This document shows, one piece after another, positions 48,740-58,305 of a DNA stretch of 64,000 nucleotides. This stretch comes from Cohnella nanjingensis (GTDB taxonomy: Bacteria > Bacillota > Bacilli > Paenibacillales > Paenibacillaceae), in NCBI RefSeq assembly GCF_014212125.1, contig NZ_JACJVP010000007.1:230423-294422 (forward strand), written 5' to 3'. The position numbers and the translations under genes were made by a program. The notes under the pieces are model-generated. The model searched no databases, was not told where the DNA came from, and saw only the letters and a list, made by a program, of their open reading frames with translations. Each line of letters begins with the position of its first letter. Position 1 is the stretch's first letter.

Positions 48740-49846
48740 TTGAACAAGCGCATTCGGTTGGCAATGGTCGGATTGGGAGACATGGGGACAGGTCATCTGT
48801 ACGGCTTCGACCGCATCCCGGAGGAATGCGAGATTACTTGGGTCGCCGATCCGCACGAGCAGAATCTGGCGCGGGCGCTGGGATACCTGAAGCACAACAA
48901 GCCGCAAGTGTGCGGCACGCACGAGGAACTTCTGGCTCACGTCGACGATTTCGACGCCGTCGTCATCGCCGTCCCGAATTACCTGCACCGCGACGTCGCG
49001 CTTCCCTTCATCTACCTGGGCAAGCCGCTGTTCCTGGAGAAGCCGGTCGCGCCGACGCTCGCGCAATGCGACGAGATCATCCGGGCGGCGGAAGAGCGCG
49101 GCGTGCCCGTGCAGATCGGACTCGTATACCGCTACTCCAACGTGTATACCCGCATGGCCAAGGAGCTGCGGCAGGGCCGGCTGGACGACGTCACGATGAT
49201 GTGGTGCAAGGAATTCCGCGACCCGTTCCCGCCCGTCGACTGGTTCTACGACGAGACCAAGTCCGGCGGCGCGCTCGTCGAGAAGGACTGCCACCACTTC
49301 GACATCTTCAACTGGATGATCGGCGCGAAGCCGGTCCGCGTGTTCGCTTCCGGCGGCCAGCACGTCATCCGCAACGGTGAGGACGTCCTCATCACCAACC
49401 ATTACACCCACTACGCGCCGAAGGCCATCGGTACGAGCACGATCGTCGATCACGCTTGGGTGACCGTCGATTACGACAACGGCAGCAAGGCGATGCTCGG
49501 CCTCTGCATGTACCTCAAGCCTTACAACCTGATGGACGAAGGCCTCGAGATCGGCCTGATCGGCCGCAACGGCGGGCAGATGGTCGCCAAGAAGGACAAG
49601 ACGCTCGATATCTTCGGAGGCGCCGACTTCACAAAGGAGCATATCGATCTGGATATCGTAAGCGATTCCGTGGACGGGGGCCATACCGGCAGCCAGAAGC
49701 AGCGATACGCCTTCCTGAACACCGTCCGGACCGGAGAGCGCCCGTTCGCCGACCTTACGGTCGGCCGCAACGCGCTGCTCATCGCCCTGGCGGGCGAACG
49801 CTCGATCAAGGAAGAGCGCTATGTCTACCTGGATGAGCTTAAGTAG
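48740..49846 (+). CDS. Gfo/Idh/MocA-family oxidoreductase
   Basis: A 368-residue NAD(P)-dependent sugar dehydrogenase or isomerase. The Rossmann fold opens with A-M-V-G-L-G-D-M-G-T-G-H, the cofactor/substrate motif is F-L-E-K-P-V-A, and the second-domain motif GGALVEKDCHHFDIFNWMIG includes the usual D-x-x-x-H pattern. TTG at 48740 is the likely start, six bases after GGGGGG. It heads the transporter operon of the glycan locus, behind paired TTGCGCAA operators, so it likely processes the sugar taken up by the importer. The sugar is unknown. Confidence 0.88.
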   Translation: MNKRIRLAMVGLGDMGTGHLYGFDRIPEECEITWVADPHEQNLARALGYLKHNKPQVCGTHEELLAHVDDFDAVVIAVPNYLHRDVALPFIYLGKPLFLEKPVAPTLAQCDEIIRAAEERGVPVQIGLVYRYSNVYTRMAKELRQGRLDDVTMMWCKEFRDPFPPVDWFYDETKSGGALVEKDCHHFDIFNWMIGAKPVRVFASGGQHVIRNGEDVLITNHYTHYAPKAIGTSTIVDHAWVTVDYDNGSKAMLGLCMYLKPYNLMDEGLEIGLIGRNGGQMVAKKDKTLDIFGGADFTKEHIDLDIVSDSVDGGHTGSQKQRYAFLNTVRTGERPFADLTVGRNALLIALAGERSIKEERYVYLDELK

Positions 49847-49876
49847 CGCCGGGGGGCATGAGGGGGAGGATCTCGA

Positions 49877-50776
49877 GTGGTAAAAAAGTGGAAGGAAGAC
49901 GGGGCGTTCCTGCTGTTCATCTCCCCGTGGATCGTCGGCTTCTTGGCCTTCTTCGTCGGCCCGGCGATCGCGAGCCTGATTTACAGCTTCGCGGATTACA
50001 ACGCCATCACCGCGCCGATCTGGGTCGGCTTCGACAATTACGCGAAGCTGTGGTCCGACGAGGTGTATCTCCAAAGCTTGCGCAACACGCTTTACTTCGT
50101 GTTCATCGGCGTTCCCGTGACCGTCGGCTTTCAGATCGTGCTGTCGCTGCTGCTGAATATCGAGGTGCCCGGCATCCGCTATTTCCGCACGCTGTATTAC
50201 TTGCCTTACCTGGTCCCGCCGGTCGCGACAATCGTCATCTGGATGATTCTGTTCGGCTCCGGGGACGGCGTCGTCAACCTCATCCTCCTCTGGTTCGGCG
50301 GCGCCCAGATCGATTGGATGGGCAGCGAGGGGCTCATCAAGCCGGTCATCATCACGATCGGCATGTGGATGTCCGGCGGTTCGGTCCTGGTGTTCCTGGC
50401 CGGATTGAAGGGGATTCCGAAGGCGCTGTACGAGGCCGCGCGCATCGACGGCTCCGGCCCGTTCCGGACGTTCTTCAACATCACGCTGCCGATGCTGACG
50501 CCGTCCATTCTGTTCACCGTCGTCATGCAGGTCATCTATTACTTCCAGATGTTCACCGAGGCGATGCTGCTCAGCAAGGGCGGACCCGACTACGCTTCGC
50601 AGACCTATATGATGAATACGTACCAGGTGGCGTTCCGGGATCTGAACTTCGGATATGCCATGGCGCAGTCGTGGGTGCTGTTCTTCATCATCCTCGTCAT
50701 TACGGTGGCGCTGATGAAGTCCTCCAATCGCTGGGTCTACTACGAAGGCGATGAGAAAGGGGGGGGCAACAGCTGA
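49877..50776 (+). CDS. ABC sugar permease (MalF-like) of the glycan locus
   Basis: A 299-residue membrane permease with six helices and the EAA loop YEAARIDGSGPFRTFFNITL. Start is GTG 49877, seven bases after GGGGGAGGA. Its TGA overlaps the ATG of the next permease by one base. It is placed after the oxidoreductase and before two binding lipoproteins; no ATPase is encoded in the operon, so a shared MsmX-type ATPase is expected. Confidence 0.92.
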   Translation: MVKKWKEDGAFLLFISPWIVGFLAFFVGPAIASLIYSFADYNAITAPIWVGFDNYAKLWSDEVYLQSLRNTLYFVFIGVPVTVGFQIVLSLLLNIEVPGIRYFRTLYYLPYLVPPVATIVIWMILFGSGDGVVNLILLWFGGAQIDWMGSEGLIKPVIITIGMWMSGGSVLVFLAGLKGIPKALYEAARIDGSGPFRTFFNITLPMLTPSILFTVVMQVIYYFQMFTEAMLLSKGGPDYASQTYMMNTYQVAFRDLNFGYAMAQSWVLFFIILVITVALMKSSNRWVYYEGDEKGGGNS

Positions 50777-51606
50777 TGCGTACGGCCAAAATCACGAATC
50801 GCGCTTATCAATACTTGCTGCTGCTGCTCGGTCTGCTGATCTTCATCGGCCCGCTGCTCTGGCTCGTCTCCACGATGCTGAAGACGCAGGACCAGACATA
50901 CGTCTTCCCGCCGAAGCTGCTCCCGCAGCCGTTCACCTTGACCGCCTTCAGCCGGCTGTTCGAGACGATGACGCTGATGCCCAGGTGGATCCTGAACTCG
51001 TTCGTCGTATCCAGCATCAACGGACTCGGCACCATCGTGACGAGCTCCCTGATCGCGTTCGGCTTCGCCAGGATGAAGTCGCGTCTGCGGCCGGTCCTGT
51101 TCGTCATCGTGCTGTCGACGCTCATGATTCCGTCGCAGGTGACGCTCATCCCGATGTACATCCTGTTCAGCAAGATCGGCTGGTACGACTCGTGGCTGCC
51201 GCTCACGATTCCCGTCCTGCTGGCCAGTCCCTACTTCATCTTCTTGTTCCGCCAATACTTCCTCACGCTGCCTCGCGAGCTGGACGAGGCCACCTACGTG
51301 GACGGCGGCGGCTACTGGACGATATACAGCAAGGTCATTCTGCCTTTGTCCGGTCCCATTCTCATCTCGGGCTTCATCTTCTCCTTCGTATTCACCTGGA
51401 CCGATTACTTCACCCCGCTTATCTTCATTCAATCCGAGAAGCTCCAGATGATGAGCGTCGGCTTGCAGTTGATCATGGGCAAAAATTCGCAGGATCTTCC
51501 GATGATGGCCGCCGGCTCGTTCCTCGCGCTGCTGCCGATCGCCGTGATATATTTCGCCGCGCAGAAATACTTCGTCGAAGGCGTCGTCATGTCGGGAATC
51601 AAATGA
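50776..51606 (+). CDS. ABC sugar permease (MalG-like) of the glycan locus
   Basis: A 276-residue permease: LLLLGLLIFIGPLLWLVSTM as first helix, a FILNSF-type strand (RWILNSFVVSS), and the EAA loop ELDEATYVDGGGYWTIYSKV. The ATG overlaps the preceding stop, so the two permeases are translated together, as is usual for a heterodimer. It precedes the binding-protein genes by 20 bases. Confidence 0.92.
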   Translation: MRTAKITNRAYQYLLLLLGLLIFIGPLLWLVSTMLKTQDQTYVFPPKLLPQPFTLTAFSRLFETMTLMPRWILNSFVVSSINGLGTIVTSSLIAFGFARMKSRLRPVLFVIVLSTLMIPSQVTLIPMYILFSKIGWYDSWLPLTIPVLLASPYFIFLFRQYFLTLPRELDEATYVDGGGYWTIYSKVILPLSGPILISGFIFSFVFTWTDYFTPLIFIQSEKLQMMSVGLQLIMGKNSQDLPMMAAGSFLALLPIAVIYFAAQKYFVEGVVMSGIK

Positions 51607-51625
51607 GATAAGGGGAGTGTATCGC

Positions 51626-53017
51626 ATGGTTTCGAGAGGTTACGCGTTACGAACGAAGGGGCTGATCCCGCTGGTTGGGGTAGCCCTGGCCCTGTCCGCT
51701 TGCGGGGGAGACAAAGACAATGGCGCCGCAACCGGAAGCGCTTCACCCGGTCCGTCCGCTTCGGCCTCTGGATCCGCCGCCTCCGGCGACCCCGCCTCGC
51801 TCAAGGCCAAGATCACGTTCATGCAGTGGGGGACGCAGGAGGAGGTCAACCAGACCAAGGAGCTGCTCAAGAAATTCAACGAGAAGTTCCCGAACATCCA
51901 GGTCGACGTCGCCTCCAAGGACTGGGAGACCTACTGGACCGCCATCACCGCCCAAGCCGCTTCCCAGACGCTGCCCGACGTGTACAAGATGGACGAAGCC
52001 TATCTCGACAAGTATGCGAAGCTGGGCGCCATGAAGGATCTGACGAGCTTGATGTCCGCGAACGGCTTCGACGCGAGCGAGTTCGAGCCGAACGTGCTGA
52101 AGAAGCTGCAGTCGGGCGGCAAGCAGTACGCGCTGCCCCGCGATGCGAACACGATCGTGGTCTTCTACAACAAGAAGCTGTTCGCCGATCCGAAGTCGAA
52201 TCCGGCGGGCGCCCCGGTGCCGACCGGGCAGATGTCGTGGGACGATCTGATCGACATCGCGAAGAAGATGACGCTCGACAAGTCGGGCAAGACGGCGGCG
52301 GATGCGGGCTTCAATCCGTCCGGCGTCGCGCAGTGGGGGCTCATGATGGACGCGGCCGGTTCCGCCGACTCCGTCCTCGAGTCGCAGCTGTGGTCGAACG
52401 GCGCGAAGCTCGTGAATGACGACCAGTCATTCGCGATGAACAGCCCCGAAGCGCTCGAGGTGCTACGCAAGTTCAGCAGCTTGATCACGGAACTGCACGT
52501 CGTGCCGAACTTCGGCCAGGCGCAGTCGATCTCCAAGGATCCGTTCCTCGCGCTGTCCACGGGCAAGGTCGCGATCAGCTTCGGCGGCAGCTGGAATACG
52601 AGCGAGTACAAGACGGCGGGCATCGACTTCGAGGCGATTCTGCCTCCGAAGTTCAAGGAAGAGAAAACCGTCGTGCAGGAGACCGGCTACGCGATCGGAC
52701 CGACGACGAAAAACGAGCAGGCGGCTTGGACGCTCGCGAACTGGCTCTCCGGTCCGGAAGGGCAGATCGCGCTGGCCGAGCAGGGACAGTCCGTTCCGGC
52801 GAACAAAAAGGCCGCGGAAGCGTATTTCGCCAAAGATGAGGGATACGACAAGAAGGTGTTTATCGAATCGCAGCAGTACGCGATCCCCGTACCGTTTTTC
52901 GACGGCAAAGAAAAGCTGCTGTGGGACATCATTCCGCAGAAGCTGACGAACCCGTTGTCCGGCAAGGGCGATCTGCAGAAAGCCATAGACGACATTCAGA
53001 AAGCGTACGGCAAGTAA
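51626..53017 (+). CDS. Sugar-binding lipoprotein 1
   Basis: A 463-residue extracellular binding protein. The signal peptide ends in a lipobox L-A-L-S-A-C, followed by a Gly/Ala/Ser/Pro linker; the mature protein has TFMQWGTQEEVNQTKELLKK, then WETYWTAITAQAASQTLPDV. ATG 51626 lies nine bases after AAGGGGAG. It closely resembles the next gene product over its whole mature length, including VNQTK, DWxTYWTAITAQAAS and GPxGQIALAEQGQSxPANK, so the two arose by duplication. It likely delivers glycan fragments to the permease pair. Confidence 0.9.
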   Translation: MVSRGYALRTKGLIPLVGVALALSACGGDKDNGAATGSASPGPSASASGSAASGDPASLKAKITFMQWGTQEEVNQTKELLKKFNEKFPNIQVDVASKDWETYWTAITAQAASQTLPDVYKMDEAYLDKYAKLGAMKDLTSLMSANGFDASEFEPNVLKKLQSGGKQYALPRDANTIVVFYNKKLFADPKSNPAGAPVPTGQMSWDDLIDIAKKMTLDKSGKTAADAGFNPSGVAQWGLMMDAAGSADSVLESQLWSNGAKLVNDDQSFAMNSPEALEVLRKFSSLITELHVVPNFGQAQSISKDPFLALSTGKVAISFGGSWNTSEYKTAGIDFEAILPPKFKEEKTVVQETGYAIGPTTKNEQAAWTLANWLSGPEGQIALAEQGQSVPANKKAAEAYFAKDEGYDKKVFIESQQYAIPVPFFDGKEKLLWDIIPQKLTNPLSGKGDLQKAIDDIQKAYGK

Positions 53018-53055
53018 GCGCAAGAGACCAATCAAACGGGGGAGACAAGAAACGT

Positions 53056-54465
53056 ATGCAAAAAACGAAAACGAACGCGGCCAAGGTCCTCATTCCGCTT
53101 ACTGTACTAGGCATGGTATTGTCCGCCTGCGGCGGCAACTCGAACGCGAATTCGTCTACCAGCCCTTCGCCTTCCGCTTCCGGCAGCGACGCGCCGGCCG
53201 GCAGCCCGTCCGCCTCGGCGTCGGCTTCGGCCTCCGGCGCACCCGAGGCTGCGGGCAAAGTCACCTACATGATGTGGGGCACCGAGGAGGAGGTCAACCA
53301 GACCAAGGATCTCCTCAAGAAGTTCAACGAGAAGTACCCGAACGTCGAAGTCGACGTCGTCTCCAAGGACTGGGGAACCTACTGGACGGCCATCACCGCC
53401 CAAGCCGCCTCGAAGAGCCTGCCTGACGTCTACAAGATGAGCTACGCCTACGTGGATAAATACGCCAAGCTCGGGGCGATGAAGGATCTGACCGATCTCA
53501 TCGCGAGCAGCGGATTCAACCTGAGCGACTTCGAGCCGGGCGTGCTCGCCGCCCATCAATCGGGCGGCAAGCAAGTGTCGCTGCCGCGGGACTCGAACAC
53601 GATCGTCCTGTACTACAACAAGAAGCTGTTCGAGGACGCGAAGACGAATCCGCTCGGCGCCCCGGTGCCGACGAACGACATGACCTGGGATCAGCTCATC
53701 GACATCGCGAAGAAGATGACCCTCGACAAAGGCGGCAAGACGGCGGGCGACGCCGACTTCAAGCCGGCGCAGACGTCCCAGTGGGGCTTCGTCATGGACG
53801 CGGCCGGTTCCGCGGACTCCGTCTTGGAGCCGGAGCTGTGGTCGAACGGCGCCAAGATGGTGAACGACGACGAGTCGCTCGCGCTGAACTCGCCGGAAGC
53901 GATCGAGGTGCTGAACAAGTTCGCGGGTCTCGTCGCGACCGACCATGTGACCCCTTCGTTCAGCCAAAGCCAGTCGCTGTCCAAGGATCCGTTCCTCGCC
54001 CTCGCGACGGGCAAGGTAGCGATGAGCTTCGGCGGGAGCTGGAGCGCGAACGAGTACAAGAAGGCGGGCATCGCGTTCGATACGGTGCTGCCGCCGAAGT
54101 TCAAGGAGACGAAGACGGTCGTCCAGGTGGCGGGCAACGCCATGAGCCCGAACTCCAAGAACGAAGCCGCCGCATGGGCGCTGCTCAGCTGGCTGGCCGG
54201 TCCGGACGGGCAGATCGCGCTCGCCGAGCAAGGCCAGTCGATCCCTGCCAACAAGCAGGCGGCCGCGACCTACCTGGGCATCGACGACGGCTACAACAAG
54301 CAGACGTTCATCGAAGCGCAGAAGTACGCGATCACCGCTCCGTTCTTCGACGGCAAGGATAAGCTCATGTGGGAGATCGTGCCGCAGAAGCTGCAGCAGC
54401 CGTTGTCGGGCAAGGGCGACATCGCCAAAGCCATCGAGGAGATCCAGAAGCTGTACGGCAAGTGA
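53056..54465 (+). CDS. Sugar-binding lipoprotein 2 (tandem paralogue)
   Basis: A 469-residue lipoprotein with lipobox V-L-S-A-C at about residue 24 and a long Ser/Ala/Pro linker. Its mature part aligns without large gaps with the preceding product. The ATG at 53056 follows GGGGGAGAC. Two binding proteins sharing one permease pair usually widen the range of ligands taken up. A 38-base gap separates the genes, so both are on one message. Differences cluster in loops (e.g. NNDMTWDQ-like versus TGQMSWDD), which could change specificity. Confidence 0.9.
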   Translation: MQKTKTNAAKVLIPLTVLGMVLSACGGNSNANSSTSPSPSASGSDAPAGSPSASASASASGAPEAAGKVTYMMWGTEEEVNQTKDLLKKFNEKYPNVEVDVVSKDWGTYWTAITAQAASKSLPDVYKMSYAYVDKYAKLGAMKDLTDLIASSGFNLSDFEPGVLAAHQSGGKQVSLPRDSNTIVLYYNKKLFEDAKTNPLGAPVPTNDMTWDQLIDIAKKMTLDKGGKTAGDADFKPAQTSQWGFVMDAAGSADSVLEPELWSNGAKMVNDDESLALNSPEAIEVLNKFAGLVATDHVTPSFSQSQSLSKDPFLALATGKVAMSFGGSWSANEYKKAGIAFDTVLPPKFKETKTVVQVAGNAMSPNSKNEAAAWALLSWLAGPDGQIALAEQGQSIPANKQAAATYLGIDDGYNKQTFIEAQKYAITAPFFDGKDKLMWEIVPQKLQQPLSGKGDIAKAIEEIQKLYGK

Positions 54466-54549
54466 GCCGCCAAGGCTGCCTGAGGAGAATTCAGAAGCAG
54501 TAAGGCCAGCGAGCCGTGAATCGGTAGCCGGAAGCGGCTAGCGGCTAGC

Positions 54550-54570
54550 CCGAAGCGTTGTAAGCTTCGG
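54550..54570 (+). repeat. Intercistronic hairpin after the second binding-protein gene
   Basis: CCGAAGC (54550-54556) and GCTTCGG (54564-54570) form a 7-bp stem with no T-run, in the 171-base gap before the large modular protein gene. It is perhaps an mRNA-processing or stability element. Confidence 0.4.
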
Positions 54571-54636
54571 CCGATAACGAGCGTTTGAATCACCGATCGA
54601 ACCCCAATCCAGGCGTTGAGAGGGAGGATGCGGAAG

Positions 54637-57600
54637 ATGGCGATAGCGATCCTGAAGCGGCGATGGCTGCAGGCGGGAGCGGCGGCCGTTCTGGCATCCT
54701 CTCTGGTCGTTCAAGGGGGGGCGGCTTCGGCCGCCGATCCCGCGACCGGAGAGGAAGCGGCGGCGTTCAACGGACAGCCCGGGCAGTGGAGCGGCGTTCC
54801 GAGCGCGAGCGCGGAGCTGGTTCAATCGCTCCAAGTGATGAAAGCGGTTCAACAGGACGGCAAGCTGAAGCTGATGGTGCGCGGTCCGGGCCTGGAAGGC
54901 AAAGGCATCTGGTATATCGACGCCGACGGAGACGAGAAGACGGGCATTCCCGCACCCTACTGGGCGAATGGCGGCGGCATCGACTTCAAGGTATCCGCGG
55001 GGCAAATGTGGAAGGCTGCGAACGGAAAGTGGGTGTCGGCCGGACCCGTGGCGACGAAGACGGTAGGCGACACCCTGGAAGCCGAGGTCGATCTGGCCGC
55101 GCTCGGCGCCGGCGATGCGACGATCATGAGGACCGCCTTCATGCTTGCGGGCGATCAATACCTGCCGGCCCCGGGCAAGCGGATGCTGGTGGTCCCGCCG
55201 GCGGCGGGCGCCGAATTCGGTCCGGACGTCCAGGTGACGGTAGACGGCCTGGCCGACGATTGGAGCGCGGTGAAGCCGGCCGCGCAGTCCGCCGACGGCC
55301 AGACGTCGCTCTATGCCGCCGAAGAGGGGAACAGCCTCGTGCTGCTCGTCGTCGGGAAGCTGGCGGAATTCAACGATATCTATCTGGACACCGACCGTAG
55401 CGCCGATACCGGCTACGCGGACGTCGGCTGGCCTTCGTTCGGCGGCGACTGGCTGATCGAGAACGGCGCCCTCTACAAGAGTACCGGGGCCGGCTGGAAT
55501 TGGGGGCCGGTCGACGGCGCGAACATCGAATACAAGCAGGCGGGGGCGGGAGACAAGCTGACGGTGGAATACCGCATTCCGCTGGCGTCGATCGGGATAA
55601 CCGCGCCCAAGGCGATCGCCGTCGGCTTCACCTCCAATGACGTGACCGTCCCCTCGGCCGATCTCCGGCCGCCGTTGGTCGCGCCGCCCCTGCCGAAGCT
55701 GAAGGCGGACGGAGACCCGTCGGAATGGGCTTCCTTGCCGACGACGGCGACGGGTACGGGCAAGGCGAAGCTGCTCAAGGCGTTCGCGGACGCCAAGACG
55801 CTGAATGTCCTGGCGAAGGCGGAATCCTTCGACGCGGAGACCAACCTGTTCATCAATTCGGACAACAACGCCGACACGGGATACAATGGCTGGGAGTACA
55901 AGCGCACCGGGGCGGACTATCTGGTGCAGAACGGCAAGCTGTTCCGGTATGCCGGGCCGGGCTGGGCTTGGGAGGAGATCGGACCGGCCGAGTGGCAGGT
56001 ATCCGCCAAGGCCGACGCGGACGGCTTGAAGAGCCTGGAGGTGCGCGTCGACCTGTCCGCGGAAGCGAACGCGGGCGGCACGATGCGGGTCGCGATCGGC
56101 GTCGGCGAGGATTATGCGCCGGCCGTCGACGCGGAAGGCGAGTATGCCCTGGCCTCGGGCCGCGGAGGCGCGCCGATCGTGATCGACGGTCAGCCGGGCG
56201 ACTGGGCTTCGGTCGACAATGCGGCGGTCGGGACGGGCGAGACCGTCCGGCTTACCGCGGCGCAGGACGACGACAAGATCTATCTGCTCGCGGAGGCCGC
56301 CTCCGTCGACACGCGCAACGTCTTCTATCTCGATACGGACGCGAACGCCAAGACCGGGTTCAAGGACACGGCCTGGACCGGCTTCGGCGCCGACGCCAAG
56401 ATCGAATTCAACAAGCTGTACCTGTATGACGGGAAAAACGCGAAGTGGAAGGAAGCGGGACCCGTCCGGGCGGAGATCGAAGCGGGCCGCGCGCTGTTCT
56501 ATTTCTATAGGGATCAGCTCGGCTTGAAGAAGGCGGGAGCGCTGGCCGTCGGATACGTCGGCCAGGACGCTTACCGGCTGCCCGCGGCGGGAGGAAGCGC
56601 GCTCGCGCTGAAGAAGTCCGTCGCCGCGCGTGCCGCCGACAAAGAGGCGTACATCCCGCGGGAGAGATTCGGCGTCCTGGACAATCCCTTCATGGGCTGG
56701 GCCGGATGGGCGAATGCGACGACGGCGCTGGAGCAGCCGCACAAGCTGGTCTATGCCAACATCGCCTGGCGGGATCTGGAGCCGGAGAAGGGCAAATTCG
56801 ACTGGGCGGGGATCGAGGAGAAGTTCCAATTCGCGAAGTGGAAGGCGGAAGGGACCAGGATCAACCTCCGGTTCGTCCTCGACGATCCCGGCGACGATCC
56901 GGACATGGATATCCCTCAGTGGCTGTACGACGAGCTGGTGAAGGCGGAAGGGGGGAGCGGCGCCGGCAAATGGTACGATACGCCGGACACGGTCGTCGGC
57001 AAAGGATTTGCGCCAAACTACGCCAGTCCGACCTTGATCGCGGAGCATGAGCGGGTCATGACCGCGCTCGGCCAGCGCTACGATAACGATCCGCTGATCG
57101 CGTTCGTTCAGATCGGCAGCCTCGGGCATTGGGGCGAGTTCCACAATTGGCCGGAGGAAGTGTCCGGCGCGTTCCCGAGCCTCGCGGTATCCGATCAATA
57201 CGTGGAGCAGTATCTCCGCGCCTTCCCGCACAAGCTGATCGGCATGCGCAAGCCGTTCCCGATCGCGGCCAGCAAGCGGCTCGGGTTGTTCAACGACGTC
57301 TTCGGCAGCAAGGGGGCGACGGACGAATGGCTGAACTGGACGGAGGAGGGGTGGAACGGGATCGGGCCCTACGTCGAAGCGGGGCAGGACCCGGCGGCGG
57401 TGCAGGCCGCGTCCAAGATGCCGGACTTCTGGAAGTTCAACTTCTCGGGCGGCGAGTTCTACAACGGCAACCCGCTGCTCTCCTTGTCGAACGATACGAT
57501 CATGGAGACGCTGCGGCAGACCCGCGCGAGCCATACGTCCTGGATGGGGCCTTCTTCGCCGGCGCCGTTCCGGCTCGGCAAGGACATCGACGCCGGCCAG

Positions 57601-58020
57601 CAGGCGAACATCGATCTCATGCACAACACGATGGGCTACCGGTTCGTGCTGGAATCCGCGTCGCATGCCGCCAAGGCGAGCCCGGGACGCGACGTGACGC
57701 TCCGCATGACCTGGAACAACAAGGGCGTCGCGCCGTTCTACGCGGCTTGGCCGCTCGCGCTGGCGCTGGTCGACGCGCAAGGCCGGCTGGCGGAGGGCAG
57801 CGTTCAGCGCGTCGGCGGCGTCGACGTTCGCGAATGGCTGCCGGGCCGGCATGCGCTGAAGGCCGACTACAAGCTGCCGGCAGGGCTGGCTGCCGGCAGT
57901 TACAAGCTGGCTGTCGCCATTCTCGATCCCGACACGGGCAAGCCCGGCGTGCACCTGGGCATCGAAGGGGAACGCGGCGACGGATGGACGACGCTGGACC
58001 GGCTGCAAGTCGCGAGATAG
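54637..58020 (+). CDS. Large secreted modular protein with DUF4832/glycosidase-like domain
   Basis: A 1127-residue exported protein. After a signal peptide (LQAGAAAVLASSLVVQGGAA) come several CBM9/DOMON-like sandwich modules, each with a signature such as I-D-A-D-G-D-E-K-T-G, Y-L-D-T-D-R-S-A-D-T-G-Y, N-S-D-N-N-A-D-T-G-Y or Y-L-D-T-D-A-N-A-K-T-G. From about residue 680 (NPFMGWAGWAN, IAWRDLEPEKGKFDWAG) it has a glycosidase-like TIM-barrel of the DUF4832/DUF4874 type, with a beta-rich C-terminus (VTLRMTWNNKGVAPFY). It probably binds and may cut extracellular polysaccharide. ATG 54637 is used, nine bases after GAGAGGGAGG. It follows the importer genes, most likely in one operon. Confidence 0.8.
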   Translation: MAIAILKRRWLQAGAAAVLASSLVVQGGAASAADPATGEEAAAFNGQPGQWSGVPSASAELVQSLQVMKAVQQDGKLKLMVRGPGLEGKGIWYIDADGDEKTGIPAPYWANGGGIDFKVSAGQMWKAANGKWVSAGPVATKTVGDTLEAEVDLAALGAGDATIMRTAFMLAGDQYLPAPGKRMLVVPPAAGAEFGPDVQVTVDGLADDWSAVKPAAQSADGQTSLYAAEEGNSLVLLVVGKLAEFNDIYLDTDRSADTGYADVGWPSFGGDWLIENGALYKSTGAGWNWGPVDGANIEYKQAGAGDKLTVEYRIPLASIGITAPKAIAVGFTSNDVTVPSADLRPPLVAPPLPKLKADGDPSEWASLPTTATGTGKAKLLKAFADAKTLNVLAKAESFDAETNLFINSDNNADTGYNGWEYKRTGADYLVQNGKLFRYAGPGWAWEEIGPAEWQVSAKADADGLKSLEVRVDLSAEANAGGTMRVAIGVGEDYAPAVDAEGEYALASGRGGAPIVIDGQPGDWASVDNAAVGTGETVRLTAAQDDDKIYLLAEAASVDTRNVFYLDTDANAKTGFKDTAWTGFGADAKIEFNKLYLYDGKNAKWKEAGPVRAEIEAGRALFYFYRDQLGLKKAGALAVGYVGQDAYRLPAAGGSALALKKSVAARAADKEAYIPRERFGVLDNPFMGWAGWANATTALEQPHKLVYANIAWRDLEPEKGKFDWAGIEEKFQFAKWKAEGTRINLRFVLDDPGDDPDMDIPQWLYDELVKAEGGSGAGKWYDTPDTVVGKGFAPNYASPTLIAEHERVMTALGQRYDNDPLIAFVQIGSLGHWGEFHNWPEEVSGAFPSLAVSDQYVEQYLRAFPHKLIGMRKPFPIAASKRLGLFNDVFGSKGATDEWLNWTEEGWNGIGPYVEAGQDPAAVQAASKMPDFWKFNFSGGEFYNGNPLLSLSNDTIMETLRQTRASHTSWMGPSSPAPFRLGKDIDAGQQANIDLMHNTMGYRFVLESASHAAKASPGRDVTLRMTWNNKGVAPFYAAWPLALALVDAQGRLAEGSVQRVGGVDVREWLPGRHALKADYKLPAGLAAGSYKLAVAILDPDTGKPGVHLGIEGERGDGWTTLDRLQVAR

Positions 58021-58092
58021 CGGCAGGACGGAGAGGCCGACGTCCGCCGCTTGCGAAGCCGTGAATGACGACTGAGTCTGTAAAGCGGCGAA

Positions 58093-58148
58093 CCCTCGCC
58101 CCTCCTCCTGCTTATGCGTATGCCGGACGGAGAGGGCGAGGTTTTTTT
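58093..58148 (+). terminator. Terminator of the transporter operon
   Basis: CCTCGCCC (58094-58101) pairs with GGGCGAGG (58134-58141) across a 32-base loop, followed by seven T. Confidence 0.7.
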
Positions 58149-58215
58149 CCGTTGTAGAAGAACGACAAATGCCGCGTTGCGCCGGCCATTCTGTACCAAA
58201 GCCCGGCGCGCAAAG

Positions 58216-58268
58216 TTGACATGGCCGCGACAGTTCCGGTATGATGAGTGTAAACGTTTGGCGCAAAC
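58216..58268 (+). promoter_or_regulatory. Promoter and operator of the glycan-locus lacI
   Basis: Consensus TTGACA (58216-58221), 18-bp spacer, TATGAT (58240-58245). The operator GTTTG-GCG-CAAAC (58256-58268) lies just downstream of the transcription start, implying autorepression. The same motif is found at 46632 and 46758. Confidence 0.75.
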
Positions 58269-58305
58269 TCACAAATCGGATTTTCGAAGGAGTGCAGATC
58301 GAGAC

